Assembly (NCBI RefSeq): GCF_009380165.1
Contig: NZ_WHUF01000008.1
Coordinates: forward strand, 1-64,000
Source of the DNA: Rugamonas rivuli
GTDB taxonomy: Bacteria; Pseudomonadota; Gammaproteobacteria; Burkholderiales; Burkholderiaceae_D
Direction of reading: 5' to 3'
DNA length: 64,000 nucleotides
A program made the position numbers and the translations under genes. Positions 44,890 through 52,635 of this stretch are shown here, in pieces. The notes below the pieces were generated by a model. The model was given only the letters and a program-made list of their open reading frames with translations, was not told the origin of the DNA and made no database searches. The first letter of the stretch is position 1. The number at the start of each line of letters is the position of its first letter.

Positions 44890-45155
44890 ATGGCGTCGCA
44901 GCCGTCTTGCGTGGCGTCGGTGTCTTGCAGTTCGTCGGTCAGGCCCAGGTCGAACAGTTCTTCGATGGCGTTCATGAAGCTGTTGTGCTTGGTCGCGCCG
45001 ATCAGGCGGTAGATTTCGCCGTCTTCGTTGCGTACGCCGATGATCAGTTTTTCCTGGCGCACTTCGTCAGGCGTCGCCTGGTTCAGCAGCAGGTTGCCGA
45101 TGATGTGTTTGTCGAATTTGGCAGGCTTTTTGCCTTCGAGCAGAGTCGTTTTCAA
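44874..45155 (-). CDS. unknown 93-residue protein coupled to a MarR gene
   Basis: A soluble acidic protein (it contains KKPAKFDKHIIGNLLLNQAT, then LIIGVRNEDGEIYRLIG, and ends in DAIFSEQ) that I cannot place in a family. The chosen start is TTG 45155, which shares TTGA with the stop of the MarR gene and follows AAGGAA; ATG 45191 in the same frame would add 12 residues but lies inside the MarR gene. Coupling means it is made with the repressor. It could modulate it, but this is a guess. Confidence 0.72.
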   Translation of the reverse strand: MKTTLLEGKKPAKFDKHIIGNLLLNQATPDEVRQEKLIIGVRNEDGEIYRLIGATKHNSFMNAIEELFDLGLTDELQDTDATQDGCDAIFSEQ

Positions 45156-45625
45156 ATGATTTCCTTGGTTGAGTCGTGGGTGGACGGGCATTCGGTATGG
45201 CCGGCCGTAATCACAGTTTTAAGTTCGGACAGCGTTTTTTCAAGGGCGGCGAAATCGTCTTCGCTGTAATGCGCGAACACTTTCCCGCTTTCCCCGACGA
45301 CTTTCGGGAAGACCGTGCAAAACACCTGCTCGCCTTCCGCCGTCAGCCGGACAAAGAAGGAACGTTTGTCGCAGTCGTTGCGCTGACGTTCCACCAGGCC
45401 TTTTTGCTCCAGCCGTTCGATCACGCCGGTCAGCGTGCCCTTGGTGATCAGCGTCTTGTCGCCCAGTTCTTTATAGGACATGCCGGGCGTATTGCCCAGC
45501 GTGGCGATGATATCGAACTGGGCGTGCGTCAAGCCGCTCTGGCGCACATACTGGCCAGAGAGCCGTTCATAGCTCTGTAAGCAATCGGCCAGCAGCCGGA
45601 TGCTTTTCAAAAAACGTTCACCCAT
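45152..45625 (-). CDS. MarR-family transcriptional regulator
   Basis: A 157-residue winged-helix regulator. The DNA-binding part is SYKELGDKTLITKGTLTGVI with the wing around RNDCDKRSFFVRLT. MarR proteins usually repress a neighbouring exporter or stress gene and let go when bound by a phenolic or oxidant. It is divergent from a DMT-family transporter gene over 80 bp that hold two TATAAT boxes and a palindrome, a classic repressor/exporter layout. Confidence 0.94.
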   Translation of the reverse strand: MGERFLKSIRLLADCLQSYERLSGQYVRQSGLTHAQFDIIATLGNTPGMSYKELGDKTLITKGTLTGVIERLEQKGLVERQRNDCDKRSFFVRLTAEGEQVFCTVFPKVVGESGKVFAHYSEDDFAALEKTLSELKTVITAGHTECPSTHDSTKEII

Positions 45626-45633
45626 AGACTGTG

Positions 45634-45676
45634 ATTATAGCCGGTTCGCACCGGCAATCCTGGCCGGGACTATAAT
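45634..45676. promoter_or_regulatory. back-to-back -10 boxes at the MarR/DMT junction
   Basis: TATAAT on the minus strand (45639-45634) and TATAAT on the plus strand (45671-45676) both match the consensus -10 exactly. They point to the MarR and transporter genes respectively. Neither has a good -35 box at 16-18 bp. Confidence 0.6.
45640..45655. promoter_or_regulatory. candidate MarR operator palindrome
   Basis: GCCGGT-TCGC-ACCGGC is a perfect 6-bp inverted repeat that touches the minus-strand -10 box and fills the -35 zone of the plus-strand promoter. A bound repressor would block both promoters. Confidence 0.5.
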
Positions 45677-45705
45677 GGCGGACGGACATTCATAATAAAA
45701 AAACC

Positions 45706-46620
45706 ATGCCTCAACACTTGCGCGGCATTGCCGCTTTGCTCATCGTGACCCTGGTATGGGGCACGACTTTCCCCGCGATGAAGGACATGACCGGCTACCT
45801 GTCGGCCAGCTGGATCGTGCTGTGCCGCTTCGCGCTGGCCGGCGTGCTGTTGCTGCCGTTTATGTGGCGCGCCAAGTGGAACGATATCCGCTGGGGCATC
45901 ATCGCCGGCGCGGTGTTGTTCCTGTGCTACGTGTTCCAGATCGAGGGGCTGGCGCTGACCAGTTCCAACCGCAACGCCTTCGTCACCGGCCTGAACGTGC
46001 TGGTGCCGCCGCTGCTGGGCGTGCTGATGGGCGCGCGGCTGGAGCGCCGCATCGTCGTCGCGCTGGTGCTGGCGCTGGCCGGCCTGTTCGCGCTGTGCTG
46101 GGAGGGCAGCTTCACCTGGGGCCGCGGCGATACGCTGGCGCTGCTGTGCGCGCTGTTCTTCGGCATCTACGTCAAGCTGATGGAAACCACCACCCGCAAG
46201 GTCGACAAGCTGATGGTACTGACCGCTTCGCAGATCTGGACCGTGGCCGTGTGCGCCGCCGTGTGGCTGCTGATCCGCGAAGTGCCGCTGGGCTTTGCCG
46301 AGCGCAGTCAGGATTTGCCCGATTACGTCAGCTACATCTGGAAGGGCTTGCAGATGTACGGCCTGAACCTGGTCTACCTGGGCGTGGTGGCCACGGCTGC
46401 CATCATTTCGCTGCAAACCTGGGGCCAGAGCCACAGCAGCGCCAACGAGGCGGCCGTGATCTATGCGTTCGAACCGGGCTGCGCGGCGATCTTCGCCTAT
46501 TTCTGGCTGGGCGAGACGCTGGCCTGGAACGGCTTGCTGGGCGCGGCGCTGCTGATTTCCGGCATGATCGTCAGCCAATGGAGCACCGAGCGGCCCGCCG
46601 CCGCGCTGGCTCCGGAGTAG
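45706..46620 (+). CDS. DMT-superfamily transporter (EamA/RhaT type)
   Basis: A 304-residue membrane protein with 10 predicted helices in two EamA repeats (first: GIAALLIVTLVWGTTFPAMK; second: SSANEAAVIYAFEPGCAAIF, then AYFWLGETLAWNGLLGAALL). Such carriers export metabolites or take up small solutes. No clear ribosome site precedes ATG 45706; the mRNA leader would be only about 25 bases. The divergent MarR gene points to a regulated exporter, but the substrate is unknown. Confidence 0.92.
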   Translation: MPQHLRGIAALLIVTLVWGTTFPAMKDMTGYLSASWIVLCRFALAGVLLLPFMWRAKWNDIRWGIIAGAVLFLCYVFQIEGLALTSSNRNAFVTGLNVLVPPLLGVLMGARLERRIVVALVLALAGLFALCWEGSFTWGRGDTLALLCALFFGIYVKLMETTTRKVDKLMVLTASQIWTVAVCAAVWLLIREVPLGFAERSQDLPDYVSYIWKGLQMYGLNLVYLGVVATAAIISLQTWGQSHSSANEAAVIYAFEPGCAAIFAYFWLGETLAWNGLLGAALLISGMIVSQWSTERPAAALAPE

Positions 46621-46627
46621 AGGTCCG

Positions 46628-47572
46628 ATGTCTTTCGATAATTTATCCCGCGTCACACAAGAGCGGCCGCTGCGCATGCTGCTGGTGAACGCGGGCGAAG
46701 CCGATGCGATCACCTGGGCCGGCCTGGTGCAGCCGCTGCGCCTGGCCGCCGCCACGCTGGGCCGCGACGTGCTGCATCTGGAAACCATGACGCCGGCGCA
46801 AGTGGTGCTGGCGCAGCCGGGCTGGCACATCGCGCTGCTGGTGGCCGATGAGGGCCAGGCGCCGATGGCCCCGGAGCTGAGCCGCGCCGTCATCGAGCGC
46901 TGCCGTTCGGCCGAGTACTGGGGCGGTGTCGGCGCAGGCGTGCTATGGCTTGCCACCGCCGGCTTGATGGCGGGCGTGCGCATCGCCTTGCCATGGGCGC
47001 TGTATGCCGACACCGAGGGCATCTCCGAACGCGCCATCCTGACCCCGCACCTGTTCGAACTGGACGGTCGCCACCTGAGCTGCTGCGGCGGCGCCGCCAG
47101 CATCGACTTTTCGCTGACCATGATCGAGCACCTGTTCGGCGCCACCGTGCAAGCCACCATCAAGGAAAGCCTGTGCATCGAGCGCGTGCGCGGCCACGAG
47201 GAGCGCCAGCGGGTCGCCCTGCAGGCCCGCTTCGGCGCCTTGCAGCCGCGCCTGTCCGAGGCGGTGACGCTGATGGAAACGAATATCGAGGAACCGCTGT
47301 CCACCGACGACATCGCCAACCTGGTCGGCCTGTCGCGCCGCCAGCTGGAGCGCTTGTTCAAGCAGTACCTGGGCAGCCTGCCGTCGCGCTACTACCTGGA
47401 GTTGCGCCTGCAACGCGCCCGGCAGTTGCTGCTGGAAACCAATCATTCCATCGTGCAGGTGGGGCTGATGTGCGGGTTCTCGTCCGGCTCGCACTTCTCG
47501 ACCGCCTTCGGCGCCTTGTTCGGCAACACCCCGCGAGAAGAGCGGCAACGCAAGCTGAGTCCACCTGTATAG
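46628..47572 (+). CDS. GlxA-family AraC regulator, likely ArgR-type activator of arginine catabolism
   Basis: A 314-residue protein with an N-terminal DJ-1/PfpI-like domain (about 15-195) and a C-terminal AraC DNA-binding domain (about 205-310: LSTDDIANLVGLSRRQLERL and VGLMCGFSSGSHFSTAFGAL). This is the same architecture as ArgR of Pseudomonas aeruginosa, which turns on the AST genes in the presence of arginine. It sits directly upstream of the ast operon on the same strand, and a TGTCGC-N8-AA direct repeat lies in the gap. Its start is 7 bp after the transporter gene, with AGAGG as ribosome site. Confidence 0.9.
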   Translation: MSFDNLSRVTQERPLRMLLVNAGEADAITWAGLVQPLRLAAATLGRDVLHLETMTPAQVVLAQPGWHIALLVADEGQAPMAPELSRAVIERCRSAEYWGGVGAGVLWLATAGLMAGVRIALPWALYADTEGISERAILTPHLFELDGRHLSCCGGAASIDFSLTMIEHLFGATVQATIKESLCIERVRGHEERQRVALQARFGALQPRLSEAVTLMETNIEEPLSTDDIANLVGLSRRQLERLFKQYLGSLPSRYYLELRLQRARQLLLETNHSIVQVGLMCGFSSGSHFSTAFGALFGNTPREERQRKLSPPV

Positions 47573-47597
47573 GCTAGTCGTTCTGACAAGCTTACTT

Positions 47598-47635
47598 TGC
47601 GGCCAAAAGTGAAAATCCTTGTCGCCATTTGAAAA
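47598..47635 (+). promoter_or_regulatory. ArgR-type direct repeat upstream of astC
   Basis: Two half-sites in direct repeat: TGCGGC-N8-AA (47598-47613) and TGTCGC-N8-AA (47620-47635), 22 bp apart. The Pseudomonas ArgR consensus, as I know it, is TGTCGC-N8-AA in direct repeats about 21 bp apart. The second half-site fills the -35 zone of the TATAAT at 47657, the place expected for an activator. Confidence 0.5.
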
Positions 47636-47656
47636 GAGTTTTAGCATGCCGCTTTT

Positions 47657-47662
47657 TATAAT
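47657..47662 (+). promoter_or_regulatory. -10 box of the ast operon
   Basis: TATAAT lies 51 bases before the astC ATG. There is no -35 hexamer at 16-18 bp; the direct repeat described just upstream ends 21 bp before it. Confidence 0.5.
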
Positions 47663-47713
47663 GGGTCCACGCGGTGCTGTGCCGCGCCTTACCCAACATT
47701 AATAGGGAATGCC

Positions 47714-48958
47714 ATGAACGCCAAGCTCGATACGACCGTCACCACCCGTCCTGTAACTCGTCAGACCTTTGATGAAGTTCTGGTGCCAACCTATGCACCA
47801 GCAGCGATGGTACCGGTCCGAGGCTCTGGTCTGGACCTGTGGGACCAGAATGGCAAGCACTACCTGGACTTCACCTCCGGCATCGCCGTCGCATCGCTGG
47901 GCCACTGCAACCCGGCCGTGGTCGAAGCGCTGACCCGCCAGGCCAACACCCTGTGGCACCTCGGTAACGGCTACACCAACGAGCCAGTGCTGCGCCTGGC
48001 CACCGCGCTGACCGAAGCGACCTTCGCCGACCGCGCCTTCTTCTGCAACTCCGGCGCCGAAGCCAACGAAGCCGCACTGAAGCTGGCCCGTAAATACGCC
48101 CACACCAAGTTCGGCGCGCACAAATCGCGCATCGTGTCGTGCTACCAGTCGTTCCACGGCCGCACGCTGTTCACCGTGTCGGTCGGCGGCCAGTCCAAGT
48201 ACACCGAAGGCTTCGAGCCGCTGCCGCCAGCGATCGAACACGTCACCTATAACGACATCGAGTCCGCACGCGCCGCCATCGGCGACGACGTCTGCGCCGT
48301 GATCGTCGAACCGCTGCAAGGCGAAGGCGGCGTGGTCCCGGGCGACAAGGCCTTCCTGCAAGAGCTGCGCGACCTGTGCACCAAGACCGGCGCCCTGCTG
48401 ATCTTCGACGAAGTGCAATCGGGCATGGGCCGCACCGGCGACCTGTTCCACTACATGACCTACGGCATCACCCCGGACATCCTGACCGCCGCCAAGGCGC
48501 TGGGCAACGGCTATCCGATCGGCGCCATGCTGACCACCGACGAACTGGCCAAGACGCTGGGCGTGGGCACCCACGGCACCACCTACGGCGGCAACCCGCT
48601 GGCCGCGACCGTGGCGCTGACCGTGCTGGACACGATCAACCAGCCAGCCTTCCTGGCCCGCGTCAAAGAAGCCAGCGCCAAGCTGCGTTCGACGATGGAA
48701 AAACTGGTGGCCGACTACTCGCAGGTGTTCACGCTGGTGCGCGGCGCCGGCCTGCTGCTGGGTCTGGTCGTGACCGATGCCTGGAAAGGCCGTTCGAAAG
48801 ACATCCAGCGCGCCGCTGAAGCCAACGGCCTGATGGTGCTGATCGCCGGCATGGACGTGGTGCGCCTGGCGCCTGCGCTGATCGTGACCGACGCCCAGAT
48901 CGCCGAAGTCGACCGCATCCTGCGCCTGTCGCTGGACGGCATGATCAAGGCTGCTTAA
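47714..48958 (+). CDS. astC: succinylornithine / acetylornithine aminotransferase
   Basis: A 414-residue PLP enzyme. It takes the amino group from N2-succinylornithine (AST step 3) and may also act on acetylornithine. Motifs: YLDFTSGIAVASLGHCNP, FFCNSGAEANEAALKLAR, IFDEVQSGMGRTGDLF (Asp for the PLP nitrogen) and TAAKALGNGYPIGAM (Schiff-base Lys). AGGGA precedes ATG 47714. Being first in the ast operon favours astC over argD. Confidence 0.93.
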   Translation: MNAKLDTTVTTRPVTRQTFDEVLVPTYAPAAMVPVRGSGLDLWDQNGKHYLDFTSGIAVASLGHCNPAVVEALTRQANTLWHLGNGYTNEPVLRLATALTEATFADRAFFCNSGAEANEAALKLARKYAHTKFGAHKSRIVSCYQSFHGRTLFTVSVGGQSKYTEGFEPLPPAIEHVTYNDIESARAAIGDDVCAVIVEPLQGEGGVVPGDKAFLQELRDLCTKTGALLIFDEVQSGMGRTGDLFHYMTYGITPDILTAAKALGNGYPIGAMLTTDELAKTLGVGTHGTTYGGNPLAATVALTVLDTINQPAFLARVKEASAKLRSTMEKLVADYSQVFTLVRGAGLLLGLVVTDAWKGRSKDIQRAAEANGLMVLIAGMDVVRLAPALIVTDAQIAEVDRILRLSLDGMIKAA

Positions 48959-48969
48959 ACAGCACCTAC

Positions 48970-48993
48970 GGCGGCGGACCTGGTTCCGCCGCC
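48970..48993 (+). other. hairpin between astC and the first succinyltransferase gene
   Basis: GGCGGCGGA-CCTGGT-TCCGCCGCC is a perfect 9-bp stem followed by only TTT-CATTTC. It may be a partial terminator that makes more astC than downstream mRNA, or an RNA-stability element. Confidence 0.55.
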
Positions 48994-49051
48994 TTTCATT
49001 TCAGCCCGGTGCCTTGTGCTCCGGGCTTGTGCGTTAATCTGAGGAGTTCCC

Positions 49052-50089
49052 ATGTATGTAGTCCGTCCGGTAGAACTTGCGGATATTGCTGCCCTCGAAG
49101 CGCTGGCCGCAGTGACCATGCCGGGTGTGCACACCTTGCCGAAAACGCGCGAGAAGATCGCCGACATGATCGAGCGTTCGATCGCCTCGTTTGCCGCCCA
49201 CGTCGACATCCCGAGCGAAGAATCCTACCTGCTGGTGCTTGAGTCGCCGGCCGATAAAACCATCGTCGGCACCGCCGCGATGTTCGCCGCCGCCGGCTCC
49301 AACGGCACCTATTTCTCCTTCCGCAACGACGTGATCCAACAGGTATCGCGCGACCTGAACATCAGCCACAGCGTGCACGCGCTGACGCTGTGCTCCGAGC
49401 TGACCGGCTACTCCCAGCTGTCGAGCTTTTACGTCGGCGAGCGCGAACACGGCACGCCGGAAGCGGCCCTGCTGTCGCGCGCGCGCCTGATGTTCGCCGT
49501 GCTGGCGCCGCACCGCTTCGCCGACCGCTTCTTCGTGCCGCTGGCCGGCGTGACCGACGCCGACGGCGGTTCGCCGTTCTGGGATGCGCTGGGCCGCAAG
49601 TTCTTCAAGATGGACTTCCTCGACGCCGAGCGCGTCATCGGCGGCGCCCGCAACCGCACGCTGATCGTCGAACTGATGCCGCACTATCCGGTCTACGTAC
49701 CGCTGCTGCCGGGCGACGCGCAGGCGGCCATGGGCCAGATCCATCCGTCGGGCGAGCTGGCGTTCAACCTGCTGACGGCCGAAGGCTTCGAAGCCGACGA
49801 CTACATCGACATCTTCGACGGCGGCCCGATCCTGCAAGCGCACAAGAACACGCTGCGCACCTTCACCGGCGCGTTGCAGCGCCGCGTGACCACGGCCGGC
49901 GAATCGCCGGACCGCGGCCGCGAGCCGCAGCTGCGCTACGCCGTGTCGTCGGGCTCCGAACACAACTTCCGCGCCGTGATCACGCATTGCGCGGCGCTGG
50001 AATCGCAAGTCAACGTGGCGCTGCCGGCCGATGTGCAGGAAGCGCTTCAGATCGCCGAAGGCGATACCGTCATCTGCGTCAGAATCTAA
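49052..50089 (+). CDS. aruF: arginine/ornithine N-succinyltransferase, alpha-type subunit
   Basis: A 345-residue GNAT-fold acyltransferase subunit. It resembles P. aeruginosa AruF: GNAT-like core around SHSVHALTLCSELTGYSQLS, then SPFWDALGRKFFKMDFLDAE, LIVELMPHYPVYVPLLPGDA and DDYIDIFDGGPILQAHKNTL. It would pair with the next gene product to move succinyl from succinyl-CoA to arginine (AST step 1). It starts 93 bp after astC, with GAGGAG as ribosome site. Confidence 0.93.
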   Translation: MYVVRPVELADIAALEALAAVTMPGVHTLPKTREKIADMIERSIASFAAHVDIPSEESYLLVLESPADKTIVGTAAMFAAAGSNGTYFSFRNDVIQQVSRDLNISHSVHALTLCSELTGYSQLSSFYVGEREHGTPEAALLSRARLMFAVLAPHRFADRFFVPLAGVTDADGGSPFWDALGRKFFKMDFLDAERVIGGARNRTLIVELMPHYPVYVPLLPGDAQAAMGQIHPSGELAFNLLTAEGFEADDYIDIFDGGPILQAHKNTLRTFTGALQRRVTTAGESPDRGREPQLRYAVSSGSEHNFRAVITHCAALESQVNVALPADVQEALQIAEGDTVICVRI

Positions 50090-50102
50090 GAGTGGACCAC
50101 CT

Positions 50103-51161
50103 ATGCTAGTAGTACGCGCAATCACAGCCAACGACCTCGACGCCCTGTACGTGATGGCCACGCAGGTCGGCAGCGGCATGACCACCCTCAAGCCGGACAT
50201 GAAGATGATGGGCGACCGCCTGGCCATCGCCGTGGCCTCGTTCGCCGAAACCATCCCGCCCGAAAAGCGCGACTACATGTTCGTCATGGAGGACACCAGC
50301 AACGGCCGCATCGCCGGCGTGTGCGCGATCAAGGGCTCGGTGGGTTTGACCGAACCGTTCTACAACTACCGCATCGGCACGCTGGTGCACTCCAGCCGCG
50401 AGCTGGACGTGTTCACCCGCATGGACACGCTCTACCTGTCGAACGACCTGACAGGCAGCACCGAACTGTGCTCGCTGTTCCTGGCGCCGGACTACCGCAC
50501 CGGCAACAACGGCAAGCTGCTGTCGAAGAGCCGCTTCCTGTTCATCGCCCAGTTCCCGCACCTGTTCACCGAGAAGCTGATCGCCGAGATGCGCGGCTAC
50601 CAGGAAGAGGGTGGCCGCTCGCCGTTCTACGAAGGCCTGGGCCGCCACTTCTTCAAGATGGACTTCGACCACGTCGACGACCTGACCGCCGTCGGCAAGA
50701 AGTCATTCATCGCCGAGCTGATGCCGCGCCAGCCGCTGTACGTGGCCTACCTGCCGGAAGACGCGCAGGAAGTGATCGGCAAGGTCCACACCTCGACCGC
50801 GCCGGCGCGCCGCCTGCTTGAACAGGAAGGCCTGTACTTCGAAGGCTATGTCGACATCTTCGACGCCGGCCCGGTGCTGCAGGCGCGCGTGTCGGAACTG
50901 CGCGCCATGCGCGAGAGCACGCTGGCTGAAATCGGCCTGGCGACGGACTGGGATTCGGCCTGCGCGCCGGAGACCGCAGTCGCCGAACCGATGCTGGTGT
51001 CGAACACCACGCTCAAGGATTTCCGCATGATCCTGTCGCAATCGGTGCCGGTCAACGGCGCCATCGCGCTGCCGGAAGCCGAACAACAACTCCTGCACTG
51101 CCATCCCGGCGATACGGTGCGCACGCTGACCCTTAATCTGAGGAAGAATCCACATGTCTAA
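50103..51161 (+). CDS. astA: arginine N-succinyltransferase, beta-type subunit
   Basis: A 352-residue homologue of the preceding protein and of AstA/AruG. It carries DLTGSTELCSLFLAPDYRTG, SPFYEGLGRHFFKMDFDHVD, FIAELMPRQPLYVAYLPEDA and GYVDIFDAGPVLQARVSELR. ATG 50103 is 13 bp after the first subunit. Its last 8 bases overlap the astD start. Having two subunit genes rather than one is the Pseudomonas/Burkholderia arrangement. Confidence 0.95.
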   Translation: MLVVRAITANDLDALYVMATQVGSGMTTLKPDMKMMGDRLAIAVASFAETIPPEKRDYMFVMEDTSNGRIAGVCAIKGSVGLTEPFYNYRIGTLVHSSRELDVFTRMDTLYLSNDLTGSTELCSLFLAPDYRTGNNGKLLSKSRFLFIAQFPHLFTEKLIAEMRGYQEEGGRSPFYEGLGRHFFKMDFDHVDDLTAVGKKSFIAELMPRQPLYVAYLPEDAQEVIGKVHTSTAPARRLLEQEGLYFEGYVDIFDAGPVLQARVSELRAMRESTLAEIGLATDWDSACAPETAVAEPMLVSNTTLKDFRMILSQSVPVNGAIALPEAEQQLLHCHPGDTVRTLTLNLRKNPHV

Positions 51162-52626
51162 AGCTCTGAGTAACTTCATCAACGGCGAGTGGCTCGCCGG
51201 CAGCGGCGCCGAACTGGTGACGATCGATCCGTCGAACGGCAAGCAGACCTGGGCCAGCAACGAATCGACCGCGCAGGACGTGGGCCACGCCGCCGCCGCC
51301 GCGCGCGAGGCGTTCGAAGCCTGGGCGCTGACGCCGCTGGCCGACCGTATCGCCGTCTGCACCCGCTTCCGCGATCTGCTGAAGCAGGATGCGGAAGAGC
51401 TGGCGCTGCTGATCGCCGAGGAAGTGGGCAAGCCGATGTGGGAGGCCCGCACCGAAGTGACCACCATGGCCAACAAGATCGACATCTCGGTGCAGGCCTA
51501 TGGCGCGCGCACCGGCGAAACCCAGAACAAGGTCGCCGACGGCGAGGCCGTGCTGCGCCACCGTCCGCATGGCGTGTTCGGCGTGTTCGGTCCTTACAAC
51601 TTCCCGGGCCACCTGCCGAACGGCCATATCGTGCCTGCGCTGATCGCCGGTAACACCGTGGTCTTCAAACCTAGCGAATACGCACCGCGCACCGCCGTCA
51701 AGACCGTGCAGCTGTGGGAAAAAGCCGGCGTGCCGAAGGGCGTCATCAACCTGGTCAACGGCGGCCGCGATGCGGGTATCGCGCTGGGCCAGAACGCCTT
51801 GCTGGACGGCGTGCTGTTCACCGGCAGCTGCCAGACCGGCACCGCGCTGCACAAGCAGTTCGGCGGCCAGCCAGGCAAGATGCTGGCGCTGGAAATGGGC
51901 GGTAACAATCCGCTGGTGGTGTGGGACGTCAAGGATATCGACGCCGCCGTGTTCATGGCGATTTCGTCGGCCTTCATCTCGGCCGGCCAGCGCTGCACCT
52001 GCGCGCGCCGCCTGATCGTCAAGCAGGGCGCCGAGGGCGACGCGATCGTCGCGCGCCTGGTCGACGTGGCCAGCCGCCTGACCATCGGCGCATCGGCCTC
52101 GGAGCCTGCGCCGTTCATGGGCCCAGTGGTGTCGGCGGCCATCGCCAAGCGCCTGGTGCAGGCGCAGGCCGACATGGTCGCCAAGGGCGGCAAGAGCTTG
52201 CTGACCATGCGCCAGCTGGTCGACAACACCGGCTTCGTTTCGGCCGGCATCGTCGATGTCACCGACGCCAAAGGCATTCCTGACGAAGAGTGGTTCGGCC
52301 CTCTGCTGCAAGTGATCCGCGTGGCGGACTTCGACAGCGCGATCAAAGCCGCCAACGCCACCGAATTCGGCCTGGCCTCGGCACTGATCTCGAACGACGA
52401 AAACCTGTGGAAGATCTTCCAGGTGCGCGCACGCGCCGGCATCGTCAACTGGAACCGTCCGACCACCGGCGCCGCCAGCAGCGCGCCGTTCGGCGGCGTG
52501 GGCCAATCGGGCAACCATCGTCCGAGCGCCTACTACGCGGCCGACTACTGCGCCTACCCAGTCGCTTCGATCGAAAACAATGTACTTGAAATGCCTGCGA
52601 AACTGTCGCCGGGCATGCACTTCTAA
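51154..52626 (+). CDS. astD: succinylglutamate-semialdehyde dehydrogenase
   Basis: A 490-residue NAD-dependent aldehyde dehydrogenase (AST step 4). Visible: FGPYNFPGHLPNGHIVPALI, FTGSCQTGTALH, LEMGGNNPLVVWD (catalytic Glu) and SAGQRCTCARRL (catalytic Cys). The start ATG lies inside the end of astA, with GAGGAAG as ribosome site, so the two are translated together. Confidence 0.97.
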   Translation: MSKALSNFINGEWLAGSGAELVTIDPSNGKQTWASNESTAQDVGHAAAAAREAFEAWALTPLADRIAVCTRFRDLLKQDAEELALLIAEEVGKPMWEARTEVTTMANKIDISVQAYGARTGETQNKVADGEAVLRHRPHGVFGVFGPYNFPGHLPNGHIVPALIAGNTVVFKPSEYAPRTAVKTVQLWEKAGVPKGVINLVNGGRDAGIALGQNALLDGVLFTGSCQTGTALHKQFGGQPGKMLALEMGGNNPLVVWDVKDIDAAVFMAISSAFISAGQRCTCARRLIVKQGAEGDAIVARLVDVASRLTIGASASEPAPFMGPVVSAAIAKRLVQAQADMVAKGGKSLLTMRQLVDNTGFVSAGIVDVTDAKGIPDEEWFGPLLQVIRVADFDSAIKAANATEFGLASALISNDENLWKIFQVRARAGIVNWNRPTTGAASSAPFGGVGQSGNHRPSAYYAADYCAYPVASIENNVLEMPAKLSPGMHF

Positions 52627-52635
52627 GGAACTGAA

